This document shows positions 24,370 to 34,673 of a stretch of DNA of 64,000 bases, in pieces (positions within the stretch are counted from its first letter, which is position 1; each line of letters begins with the position of its first letter). The notes under the pieces are model-generated. The model saw nothing but the letters and a program-made list of their open reading frames with translations. It made no database searches and had not been told where the DNA came from. A program made the translations under genes and the position numbers. The stretch covers positions 1-64,000 of the forward strand of contig OZ243926.1 of NCBI GenBank assembly GCA_965213765.1, in the 5' to 3' direction. Origin of the DNA: JAJDXO01 sp965213765 (GTDB lineage Bacteria > Pseudomonadota > Alphaproteobacteria > Rhodospirillales > UBA2165).

Positions 24370-24956
24370 GGCGTGCCTGGTCATTGGGCGTGTGGGTGGC
24401 TTGAGGCCGTTGGGCCGATATGGCCCATACTTTCCCGCATGATCAAGCCAAAACCCGCCGAATTCCAGCGCTTTCGCGCTCTCGGGCAGTAAACACCCTA
24501 GTCTTTGTACTACTTGAAAAACTCTTTTGTATAAGTGCATATCTGACGATCTACACAACATTTTGTGATAATTGTCATAACATCATCAAAGTATCGTAAG
24601 CCAGGGGTAACAATAAGCGGCCTGACAACAATGTTGCCCGGTAATCCCGTCCACCAGCCTGGGACCGGTTTGACGCCCAGGTCATTTGGCTCCCGATGGT
24701 TGGTATCAGTCCATAGTTGAAAAATTTTGTTTTCTTTACCGCGTTGATTGCCATGCCCCGATTGGCGCAGGGGACCAAGACCTGGACGGACTTCCGCCAG
24801 CTCTCCGGGACGCGCCGCGCGGCAACTCGCCGCGGTCGAATGGTGTGCCGGCGGGTGCGCCAGAGGGTCCGCCAGAGGGTCCGCTTGTGCGCGCCGGTAG
24901 ATGCGTTATGGTGCCGGTCACGAATTTCGTGACTACATCATTGATTTTATTGGTTG
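24370..24956. other. Long intergenic region between divergent genes, no gene supported
   Basis: About 590 bp lie between the ligase start (minus) and mlaA (plus). The segment 24500-24620 is AT-rich and suited to divergent promoters. A TTG-started 71-codon frame at 24717-24932 opens with a hydrophobic stretch but then turns into Arg-rich sequence and is not credible. A short direct repeat (GTCCGCCAGAGG-like units near 24857-24885) is the only other structure seen. Confidence 0.5.
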
Positions 24957-25868
24957 ATGCGGAACGCAAGGCGGATAGCCGGCAGGAGGGCGTGGCGTTG
25001 GGTCTTTGGCCCTCTCGTGGCCGTATCTGTCGCCGTTGGCGGTAGCGGCGATGCACTGGCCAAGGCGTCGACCCTCTACAACATGGATCGGTTCCTTAAC
25101 GAGCCGCACCCATTCGCCACCCAGGTCCAACCGCCGCCCGCCGCACCGGCGCTCCGTCCGGCACCCGTGGCCCCTGCGCCGGTCCCGGACATCCCCGAGA
25201 TCGACGACAACGATCCCCTGGAGCCGGTGAACCGCCTGATATTCGGTTTCAACAAGGTCCTGAACGATTTCCTGATCGGACCCATCGCCAAGGGCTACAA
25301 CCTGCTGTTGCCGAAGATCGCCAGGGATGCCGTCGCCAATATGTTCGACAATGCCAATCTGCCGGTGGTCGTCGCCAACGACCTGTTGCAGGGTGAACTG
25401 ACTCGCGGACTGGAAGCGACGGGGCGGCTGGTGGTCAACTCGACACTTGGCGTCCTCGGCTTAGTAGACGTGGCGGAGCGTCTGGGGCTTGAAAAGCACA
25501 AGGAGGATTTTGGTCAAACCCTGGCGGTTTGGGGCGTGGGCGAAGGTTTGTACCTGGTGCTTCCGGTGTTCGGTCCGTCAAATCCCCGAGACGCGTTTGG
25601 CAACCTGTTCGTCGACCGGTATTTCGATCCCCTCGGCCTGTGGTTGAGCAATACGGACAGGGATGAGATTTCCTACGCCATTACCGGCGCGCGCGGCATC
25701 ATCACGTACGCAGACGTGGTGGAAGAACTGGAACGGCTGGAAGAGGCCTCGGTCGATTTCTACGGTGCGGTCCGTAGCCTCTATCGTCAGCGCCGGGCAG
25801 CCGAGATTGTCAACGGGAAGCCGGAATCCAGTCCGAGTTTCGGTTTTGATATTGAAATCGACCCCTAA
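24957..25868 (+). CDS. mlaA: MlaA/VacJ-family protein (phospholipid retrograde transport)
   Basis: This 303-residue protein has an N-terminal signal-like stretch, a Pro-rich linker (PPPAAPALRPAPVAPAPVPD) and the MlaA domain: DDNDPLEPVNRLIFGFNKVL, YNLLLPKIARDAVANMFDNA, LVVNSTLGVLGLVDVAERLG and EDFGQTLAVWGVGEGLYLVL PVFGPSNPRD. MlaA extracts outer-leaflet phospholipids at the outer membrane and hands them to MlaC. Canonical MlaA is a lipoprotein, but I see no Cys at the expected signal-peptide end (VAVGGSGDALAKAS), so anchoring may differ. No other mla genes are in the window. Start ATG 24957, preceded by an adjacent TTG. Confidence 0.9.
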   Translation: MRNARRIAGRRAWRWVFGPLVAVSVAVGGSGDALAKASTLYNMDRFLNEPHPFATQVQPPPAAPALRPAPVAPAPVPDIPEIDDNDPLEPVNRLIFGFNKVLNDFLIGPIAKGYNLLLPKIARDAVANMFDNANLPVVVANDLLQGELTRGLEATGRLVVNSTLGVLGLVDVAERLGLEKHKEDFGQTLAVWGVGEGLYLVLPVFGPSNPRDAFGNLFVDRYFDPLGLWLSNTDRDEISYAITGARGIITYADVVEELERLEEASVDFYGAVRSLYRQRRAAEIVNGKPESSPSFGFDIEIDP

Positions 25869-25929
25869 AGTGGACCGTAGCCGGTAAAGGGCGATTGCGG
25901 CGCCGCCGGCGGCGCGGTGTAATTCCTTG

Positions 25930-26781
25930 ATGTTGAATATCAGATACCACCGCGTGCCCGCCGTACTTTTTGCGGGACTTGCCTGCCTGCTATCCGTCGG
26001 CGCTTCGGCCGAAGAGTGGGTCGCTGTCGACCTGGAACTGGTATTTGCGGTCGACGTTTCAGGCAGTGTCGACGGCCACGAAGCCCGCCTCCAGCGCGAA
26101 GGCTACGTGGCGGCGCTGCGCAGCCCCGAACTGGTGAAAGCGATTGAGACCGGCATCGTCGGCCGGATCGCCGTGACCTATGTCGAATGGGCCGGCTTGA
26201 ACCATCAGGTCACCATCATCGATTGGGCGGTCATTCAAGATAAAGCCTCCGCCGGCCGGTTTGCTGACGCGCTGGCGGCCGCGCCGGTCAATGCCGGCCC
26301 TTGGACGTCGATCAGCGGACTGATCAATTTCGCGCTGCCATTGTTTGAACGAAACAACGTTCAGGGTACGCGCCGGGTGATCGATATCTCCGGCGACGGG
26401 CCCAACAATTCCGGGCCCCTGGTCACCTTCGCTCGGGATGCCGCGGTCAAGCGGGGTGTCGTCGTAAACGGCCTGCCCATCGTAAACGACCGTTTGCAGA
26501 TTTCCGGCCGCCGCCAAATTCCGAACCTTGATCTCTATTACGCCGGCTGCGTGATCGGCGGACCTGGCGCATTCCTGGTGGTGGCCGAGGATTTCAGCGA
26601 TTTCGCCCGGGCTATCCTGCGAAAGCTGATTTTCGAGATCGCGGGTGTGGTGCCGCCGGGATCACACCAAACCGGCAGCGGGCCGGTTTCGGGTCCGCTT
26701 CATGTCGCCTTTGAGGGCGGCTGCGGCATTGGCGAGCGCCGTTTGCGCGAACACGGTATCTTTCCGGACCGGGAATTTTGA
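25930..26781 (+). CDS. DUF1194 von Willebrand factor A-like secreted protein (copy 2)
   Basis: The 283-residue protein has a signal peptide (VPAVLFAGLACLLSVGASAE) and the same fold as the protein at 18787: VDLELVFAVDVSGSVDGHEA (DxSGS metal site), GRIAVTYVEWAGL, RRVIDISGDGPNNSGP, VVNGLPIVNDR and a CVIGGPGAFLVVAEDF ending. The central 200 residues are clearly paralogous, while the C-terminal ~45 residues differ. The function of DUF1194 is not known. It lies 61 bp after mlaA on the same strand. Confidence 0.85.
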   Translation: MLNIRYHRVPAVLFAGLACLLSVGASAEEWVAVDLELVFAVDVSGSVDGHEARLQREGYVAALRSPELVKAIETGIVGRIAVTYVEWAGLNHQVTIIDWAVIQDKASAGRFADALAAAPVNAGPWTSISGLINFALPLFERNNVQGTRRVIDISGDGPNNSGPLVTFARDAAVKRGVVVNGLPIVNDRLQISGRRQIPNLDLYYAGCVIGGPGAFLVVAEDFSDFARAILRKLIFEIAGVVPPGSHQTGSGPVSGPLHVAFEGGCGIGERRLREHGIFPDREF

Positions 26782-26903
26782 GGTTACGGCGGATCGCGGG
26801 AGAGTCCGCAATTGCGAATCACCGCCTGATGTGCGAGCAATCCATATTCAGTTGAGCGCATTTGCCTGCCAGACGTAAGCGAAACTTCTAATTATAGAAT
26901 ATT

Positions 26904-26932
26904 TTGCAATGACTTAGTAATGAAGTTGCAAT
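26904..26932. promoter_or_regulatory. Twin TTGCAAT boxes upstream of pccA
   Basis: TTGCAAT occurs at 26904-26910 and 26926-26932, 22 bp apart (about two helical turns), inside an AT-rich segment 85-110 bp before pccA. TTGCAA-type boxes are known operators of the short-chain-acyl-CoA-responsive ScfR/PccR/RamB family upstream of propionyl-CoA genes in alphaproteobacteria. The assignment is inferred from motif and position; no such regulator gene is in the window. Confidence 0.45.
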
Positions 26933-27015
26933 AGGCGGGGCGGTGGGTTTGTACTGATCTGGTACCTTCTAAACCGGCAAATGCCGACAATCACCTTGGG
27001 GCGGACCTGGTCCAT

Positions 27016-29036
<2,021 letters not shown>

Positions 29037-29040
<4 letters not shown>

Positions 29041-29957
29041 CTTGGGGACGAGGGCGCTTCTGGATCTGATGCCTTAGCCTTCGCCGCGTGACGCTCCCGA
29101 TAAGTCAGATAGCTAGAACTGATGAAGATGACGGTGCCGCCGAGCAGGGTCCATATCGTCGGCACTTCCGCGAACAACACGATACCGATGATGGCCGCCC
29201 AAATCAGCTTGGTATAGTCGAAGGGCATGACCAGTGACACATCCGCGCTCTTCATGGATTGTGCAAAAAGAATCTGGCCCAGTGTCCCGCAGGCCGCGCC
29301 GGCCGCCAGCAGCATGTATTCGGTTGGCGTGGGCCACCGCCAGACCAGCAGGGCCGGCGGTAGCGTAAGGATCGTCAAAAACACCAGGGCGTAAAAGGTA
29401 ATTGTCAGCGAACTGTTTCGCGCAGATAGGCTCTTGATGATGATAACGGCGGCCGCCCAGGACGCCGCTGATCCGATAACATAGAGCGAGCCGATGCTGA
29501 CGGTCTCGACGCCGGGCCTGAGGACGATCAGGGCGCCGATGAACCCGGCGATCAAGCTCGCGGTTCGCCGCCATCCCGGAATATCTTTGAGTAGGAATAT
29601 CGCCAATATTGCGACGAAGAACGGGGTGGTGAATGCCAGCGCCGCGACTTCGGCCAGCGGGATCAGCGCGATACCAAGGAAATAGAGGATCATGGCCACC
29701 GCATTGAATACGCCGCGCCAGCCCATCAACCAGAGATCGCCTTTGGTGGTCACAAACAAGGCACTGCCATGCCGAAGCAGAAACGGCAGGATCAGAAAGA
29801 ACCCAATCACGTTGCGCATGAAGGCGATCTCGAACGGATGCAAATCCGGCGTCAGAATCCGGACGATGGTCGCCATGCCCGTCAGGAAGAGGGTGGCGGC
29901 AAGCATGTAAAGGATGCCGCGCAAATTCTGACTGAGGTTCAAGAATTTTTCGGGCAA
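29037..29957 (-). CDS. EamA-family (DMT) transporter
   Basis: The 306-residue protein has ten hydrophobic helices in two EamA repeats: LRGILYMLAATLFLTGMATI to IALIPLAEVAALAFTTPFFV, and AASWAAAVIIIKSLSARNSS to PFDYTKLIWAAIIGIVLFAE. Members export amino acids, purines or other metabolites; the substrate is unknown here. It has the usual length. Its stop overlaps the pccA stop in convergent orientation, leaving no room for a separate terminator. Confidence 0.9.
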
Positions 29958-30074
29958 GACCGGGGCGCTCCAACACCTTCGATGGATATGTGGGCCGTCA
30001 GGACCTGCGGCTCGACATTCGGCGAGGGTGCGCTACTGTCGGGGAGCAAATTGAGGCCAGATTAGGGCGGGATC

Positions 30075-30941
30075 ATGGTTCAACTCCTGGACGAAGATAT
30101 CAAGACAAGAGACGTGCTGACGTGGAAGGGCTTGCATCTGTTCCACTTCATGTCGTCATCGTGTTCGCAAAAGACGCGGATCGTTCTCAACCTCAAGGGC
30201 CTCCACTGGGAATCCCACCACCTCAGACTCCGCGACGGCGAAAATTTCACCGACTGGTATCTCGGCATCAATCCGCGGGGCCTGGTACCGACACTGGTCG
30301 CCGATGGCGAGGTCCATATCGAAAGCAACGACATCATCACCCTGCTGGAAGAGCGCTATCCCGAGCCCAAACTCATCCCGGCGGGGGCCGGAGACCGCGT
30401 CGCGGAATTGCTGGAACACGAGGACCACCTCCACCTCGATCTCCGGACCATTACCTTCCGCTTTACCCAGCGGCGGGGGAAGCAGCCCAAGAGCGACGAG
30501 GCCATGGCCAATTACCGGACCGGCGGGACCGGCACCGTATTGGGCAAGGAGGACCCCAACAAGGCGCGGGAAATTGAATTTTGGGATACGGCGAACACCA
30601 CCGGGATCTCGGACGACGCGGTGCGATTGTCCGCGGGCCGTTTCCGCGAGGCGCTGGATGGCCTCAACGATGCGCTGAACGCGGGCCCCTATTTGATGGG
30701 TGACGAATTGTCCGTTCTCGACATTGCCTGGTTCATCTACGTCAACCGGCTCAGGAGTTGCGGCTATCCCATGGAGGGGCTCCACCCGTCGCTCACCGGC
30801 TGGTTCGACGGCCTCAAGGCACGTCCCGAATTCGCCAAGGAGATCGCCGTGCCGCCCGAGGTGCAGGCGGCCATCGACGATCATCACGCCGAACAGCGGC
30901 GCGAGGGCCGCACACTCGTCGAGGTCGCAGGGCTCGCGTGA
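30075..30941 (+). CDS. Glutathione S-transferase family protein
   Basis: This 288-residue protein has a thioredoxin-like N-domain with a potentially catalytic Cys30 in HFMSSSCSQKTRIVLNLKGL, the cis-Pro region NPRGLVPTLVADGEVHIESN and ITLLEERYPEPKLIP, followed by an all-helical C-domain (YLMGDELSVLDIAWFIYVNR). The CSQKTR site and length resemble bacterial LigE/LigF-like and other non-canonical GSTs. A second, distinct GST is at 41198. Its stop overlaps the GTG of the acylphosphatase gene. Confidence 0.88.
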   Translation: MVQLLDEDIKTRDVLTWKGLHLFHFMSSSCSQKTRIVLNLKGLHWESHHLRLRDGENFTDWYLGINPRGLVPTLVADGEVHIESNDIITLLEERYPEPKLIPAGAGDRVAELLEHEDHLHLDLRTITFRFTQRRGKQPKSDEAMANYRTGGTGTVLGKEDPNKAREIEFWDTANTTGISDDAVRLSAGRFREALDGLNDALNAGPYLMGDELSVLDIAWFIYVNRLRSCGYPMEGLHPSLTGWFDGLKARPEFAKEIAVPPEVQAAIDDHHAEQRREGRTLVEVAGLA

Positions 30942-31252
30942 CCGGTGAAGAGGCCCCGCGCGCGATCCTGGCGCTGATCACCGGCGAGGTCCAGGGCGTG
31001 TGGTTTCGCGCCTGGACCGTTCAGGAGGCCGAAAAAAGGGGGATCACCGGCTGGGTGCGCAACCTTCGGGACGGCTCGGTGGAGGCGCTGTTTTGCGGCC
31101 CGCGGGCGGCGCTGGACGACATGTTGGCAGCCTGCCGGGAAGGGCCGCCCCTGGCGCGGGTCGAGAATATCGAGTTGGAGGACGCCGACCCGCCGGCCGA
31201 AGCCCGGTTCGTTCAAGCGCCGACGCACCAATCGGCGGCGTTTCCCGAATAG
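30938..31252 (+). CDS. Acylphosphatase
   Basis: The 104-residue protein carries the acylphosphatase signature. The phosphate-binding loop with its catalytic Arg is ITGEVQGVWFRAWTVQEAEK, and the catalytic Asn is in GITGWVRNLRDGSVEALF. It hydrolyses carboxyl-phosphate bonds in small metabolites. The GTG start overlaps the upstream GST stop (GTGA), so the two are coupled. Compared with classic 90-residue members it has short extensions at both ends. Confidence 0.92.
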   Translation: MTGEEAPRAILALITGEVQGVWFRAWTVQEAEKRGITGWVRNLRDGSVEALFCGPRAALDDMLAACREGPPLARVENIELEDADPPAEARFVQAPTHQSAAFPE

Positions 31253-31336
31253 TCTTTTGTCCTATCTCCCGGCGTTGGAAGATGACACAGGAGGATCAGG
31301 GATCGGTTCCGCGGATTTCGCTACCCAATTCCCGAT

Positions 31337-31993
31337 TTAGAACACTTCCGCGAAGGACGACGCCAAGGCCCCCTCCAGGTCCGCCATGGAGGCGTCGATG
31401 CCGAGCCGGGCCAGGGACGTGACGCCGTAATCGGAAATCCCGCAGGGAACGATGCCCGAGAAGTGCTCGAGGTCTGGATCGACGTTGATGGAGATGCCGT
31501 GAAACGTCACCCAACGGCGGATTCGCACTCCGACCGCGGCGATCTTCGCTTCGCCGCCGTTGCCGTCCGGCACCCAGATACCGATTCGGTCCCCGCGGGG
31601 CTCGCCGGTTACCCCGAACGCCGCCAGGGCGCCGATCACCCAGGCCTCCAGGCTTCGGACATAGGCCCGGACATCGGCTCCCCGGTTGCGGAGATCGAGC
31701 ATCAAATAGGCGACCCGCTGGCCGGGACCGTGATAGGTATAGCGTCCGCCGCGTCCCGCCGCGTAGACCGGAAAGCGTTCATCGAGAAGCTCCGCCGGGT
31801 CGGCCGACGTGCCCGCCGTATAGAGGGGCGGATGCTCCAGCAACCATACCCGCTCGTTCATCTCGCCGGCGATGATGCCGTTGACCCGGGTCTCCATCTC
31901 GGCCAGCGCATCCTCATAGGCCACCAGGCCGGGAGCGGTCACCCACTCGACACCGGCGACGCGGTCCGGCGCATCCGCAGCCTTCATATCCAT
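31337..31993 (-). CDS. lipB: Octanoyl-[acyl-carrier-protein]:protein N-octanoyltransferase LipB
   Basis: The 218-residue protein shows the LipB features LLEHPPLYTAGTSADPAELL, GRGGRYTYHGPGQRVAYLML, the catalytic Lys150 in GEAKIAAVGVRIRRWVTFHG and catalytic Cys184 in GIVPCGISDYGVTSLARLG. It moves octanoyl groups from ACP to lipoyl domains of 2-oxoacid dehydrogenases. Length is normal. It is divergent from the tRNA-Leu gene. No lipA is in the window. Confidence 0.95.
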   Translation of the reverse strand: MDMKAADAPDRVAGVEWVTAPGLVAYEDALAEMETRVNGIIAGEMNERVWLLEHPPLYTAGTSADPAELLDERFPVYAAGRGGRYTYHGPGQRVAYLMLDLRNRGADVRAYVRSLEAWVIGALAAFGVTGEPRGDRIGIWVPDGNGGEAKIAAVGVRIRRWVTFHGISINVDPDLEHFSGIVPCGISDYGVTSLARLGIDASMADLEGALASSFAEVF

Positions 31994-32114
31994 GTTCGCT
32001 ATTGTAGCGGCTCGGCGGGGCGGGGGATATGCCGCGCATTTCCTTGATTACCCACCTCCGATTTGGTATCCCGGCGCCTCGATTCCAGCTACTCTCCTGG
32101 TGAGTAGCCGCGAT

Positions 32115-32202
32115 GCGGTCGTGGCGGAATTGGTAGACGCGCAGCGTTGAGGTCGCTGTGGGCGATGAGCCCGTGGAAGTTCGAGTCTTCTCGACCGCAC
32201 CA
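32115..32202 (+). tRNA. tRNA-Leu (anticodon GAG)
   Basis: An 88-nt class II tRNA has acceptor arms GCGGTCG and CGACCGC, D-loop AATTGGTAGA, anticodon stem CAGCG/CGCTG with loop TTGAGGT (anticodon GAG at 32149-32151), a long variable arm, TTCGAGT in the T-loop region, discriminator A and an encoded CCA. An intrinsic-terminator-like hairpin follows at 32251-32296. Confidence 0.95.
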
Positions 32203-32250
32203 TCTTTCCGGAAATCGAGACAGCCATCCTCCCGGCGGGCCGGGCGGTTT

Positions 32251-32296
32251 CCCGCGGCCGAAGTTGGTTTTATTTCGGTCACTTGCGGGCTTTTTT
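32251..32296 (+). terminator. Intrinsic terminator downstream of tRNA-Leu
   Basis: A composite hairpin (outer arms CCCGC and GCGGG, inner arms GGCCGAA and TTCGGTC) is followed by CTTTTTT. It lies 48 bp after the tRNA and 88 bp before maeB, which places it as the tRNA transcript end. Confidence 0.75.
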
Positions 32297-32383
32297 GTGT
32301 GCCGAAGAATGTCATACTGACGTCAACGCCGCCGGATAAGGTGGCGATCGAAGCAGCTATTCCGAGACCTGCCGGGAGAAGAC

Positions 32384-34663
32384 ATGGCCGACGAATTCGA
32401 CCAAGAGGCCCTGGATTACCATCGCTATCCGCGGCCCGGGAAGATCGCCGTCACCACCACCAAGCCGCTGGCCAACCAGCACGACCTGTCGCTGGCATAT
32501 TCGCCGGGGGTCGCGGCGGCGAGCATGCTGATCCACAAGGATCCGGCCGAAGCCGCCAACCTGACCTCGCGCGGCAATCTGGTCGCGGTGGTCTCCAACG
32601 GTTCCGCGGTCCTGGGTCTCGGCAATATAGGCGCGCTGGCCTCCAAGCCGGTGATGGAGGGCAAGGCCGGGCTGTTCAAGAAGTTCGCCAATGTGGACGT
32701 CTTCGACATCGAGATCGACGAGAGCGATCCCCGCAAACTGGTCGACGTCATCGCCGCGTTGGAGCCGACCTTCGGCGGTATCAATCTCGAGGACATCAAG
32801 GCGCCGGAGTGCTTCATCGTCGAGCAGGCGCTGAAGGAACGGATGAACATTCCGGTGATGCACGACGACCAGCACGGCACGGCCATAATCGTCGCCGCCG
32901 CCATTCTCAACGGTCTCGAAATCGTCGGCAAGAAGCTGAGCCGGGTGAAACTGGTCACGTCCGGCGCCGGCGCGGCCGCCCTCGCATGCCTCGATCTCCT
33001 CTGCCACATGGGGCTCAGGAAAAACAGCGTCATCGTTACCGATATCGCGGGCGTCATCTATGAAGGCCGCAAAAAGGAGATGAACGAGTACAACAGCCGG
33101 TACGCGCGCAATACGGAATACCGGAAACTCTCCGAGGCCATCGACGGCGCCGACGTGTTTCTGGGGCTGTCGGCCCCCGGCGTTCTGAAGCCGGCAATGA
33201 TCAAGAAGATGGCCAATAAACCGGTGATCATGGCGCTGGCCAATCCGGAGCCGGAAATCCGTCCCGAGGCGGCCAAAAAGGCGCGTCCCGACGCGATTAT
33301 CGCCACCGGGCGCAGCGACTACCCGAACCAGGTCAACAACGTCCTGTGTTTCCCGTACCTCTTCCGGGGCGCCATGGATGCGGGCGCGACCGCCATCAAC
33401 GAGGAAATGAAGGCGGCGTGCGTAAAGGCGCTGGCCGAACTGGCCCGTGCCGAGGCCGATGAAATCGTTGCCCAGGCCTATGGCGGGCAGGAACTCAACT
33501 TCGGGCCCGAATATCTGATTCCCAAGCCCTTCGATCCGCGCCTGCTCGGCAAGCTGGCCCCGGCGGTTGCCAAGGCGGCCATGGATTCGGGCGTCGCAAC
33601 CCGGCCGATCGAGGATTTCGACGCCTATTTCCAGCGGCTCAACGAGTTCGTGTTCCGCTCCGGCCTGATCATGAAGCCGCTGTTGGATCAGGCCAAACTG
33701 GCGCCCAAGCGGGTGGTTTATGCCGAAGGCGAGTCGACACGGGTCCTGCGGGCGGTTCAGCAGGCGGTCGACGAAGCGCTGGTGGAGCCGATCCTCATCG
33801 GGCGGCGGGATGTGGTGGCCATGCGTCTCAAACGGTTGGGGCTAAGAATAAGGATCGGCGAGCACTTTGAACTGGTCGACCCCGAGGGCGACCCCCGATA
33901 CCGGGAGTATTGGGAGCTGTACCACTCCATCACGGCCCGTCACGGCCGTTCCCGGAACGAGGCCCGGCGCATCGTCCGCACCAACACGACGGTGATCGCG
34001 GCGCTGATGGTCAAGCGGGGCGAGGCGGATGCCATGCTGTGCGGCGCGACCGGCCGCTTCCCGCAGCACCTGCCGCCGCTGTTCTCGATCATCGGTGTCC
34101 GTGACGGCGTGAAACGGGCCGCGGCATTGTCCATGCTGATCCTGCCGAAGGGGACGTTCTTTCTCTGCGATCCGTTCGTCAATCCGGGACCGACCGCCGA
34201 GCAGATTGCGGACTACACGATCATGGCCGCAGAGGAGGTTCGCCGGTTCGGCATCGAACCCAGGGCGGCGCTGCTGTCTCATTCGAATTTCGGCAGCTCC
34301 CACCGGGAGACGGCGGCCAAGATGCGCGACGCATTGAAACTGGTGCGCAAGATGGCGCCCGATTTGCAGATTGACGGGGAAATGCACGCCGACGCCGCCC
34401 TGTCGCAGGAGATCCGCGACCGGCTGGTGCCCGATTCCACTCTCAGCGGGTCGGCCAACCTGTTGATCATGCCGTCGCTGGATGCGGCGAATATCGCCTA
34501 CAACATGCTGCGCATGCTCAACGATGGCGTCGCCGTCGGGCCCATGCTGCTGGGCATGAAACAGACCGCGCACGTGATGCAGGAATCGGTTACTGTCCGG
34601 GGCATCGTCAACATGACGGCGCTGTCCGTCGTCGACGCCCAAAAGGCGGGCACGCTGATCTAG
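32384..34663 (+). CDS. maeB: NADP-dependent malic enzyme with phosphotransacetylase-like domain
   Basis: This 759-residue fusion protein has a malic-enzyme part (about 1-430) with SLAYSPGVAAASMLIHKDPA, NLVAVVSNGSAVLGLGNIGA, DIEIDESDPRKLVDVIAALE, VMHDDQHGTAIIVAAAILNG and VTSGAGAAALACLDLL. The phosphotransacetylase-like C-domain (about 440-759) has VVYAEGESTRVLRAVQQAVD, RGEADAMLCGATGRFPQHLP and SGSANLLIMPSLDAANIAYN. It decarboxylates malate to pyruvate with NADP+; the PTA part is usually regulatory (acetyl-CoA binding) and not catalytic. Length and order match MaeB. mgtE follows 10 bp later. Confidence 0.95.
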   Translation: MADEFDQEALDYHRYPRPGKIAVTTTKPLANQHDLSLAYSPGVAAASMLIHKDPAEAANLTSRGNLVAVVSNGSAVLGLGNIGALASKPVMEGKAGLFKKFANVDVFDIEIDESDPRKLVDVIAALEPTFGGINLEDIKAPECFIVEQALKERMNIPVMHDDQHGTAIIVAAAILNGLEIVGKKLSRVKLVTSGAGAAALACLDLLCHMGLRKNSVIVTDIAGVIYEGRKKEMNEYNSRYARNTEYRKLSEAIDGADVFLGLSAPGVLKPAMIKKMANKPVIMALANPEPEIRPEAAKKARPDAIIATGRSDYPNQVNNVLCFPYLFRGAMDAGATAINEEMKAACVKALAELARAEADEIVAQAYGGQELNFGPEYLIPKPFDPRLLGKLAPAVAKAAMDSGVATRPIEDFDAYFQRLNEFVFRSGLIMKPLLDQAKLAPKRVVYAEGESTRVLRAVQQAVDEALVEPILIGRRDVVAMRLKRLGLRIRIGEHFELVDPEGDPRYREYWELYHSITARHGRSRNEARRIVRTNTTVIAALMVKRGEADAMLCGATGRFPQHLPPLFSIIGVRDGVKRAAALSMLILPKGTFFLCDPFVNPGPTAEQIADYTIMAAEEVRRFGIEPRAALLSHSNFGSSHRETAAKMRDALKLVRKMAPDLQIDGEMHADAALSQEIRDRLVPDSTLSGSANLLIMPSLDAANIAYNMLRMLNDGVAVGPMLLGMKQTAHVMQESVTVRGIVNMTALSVVDAQKAGTLI

Positions 34664-34673
34664 GAACCACGTC

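Noticed and set aside
24717..24932. TTG-started small frame with a hydrophobic beginning
   Set aside because: It becomes Arg-rich and repetitive (VRQRVRQRVR) from a short direct repeat; no ribosome-binding site or family.
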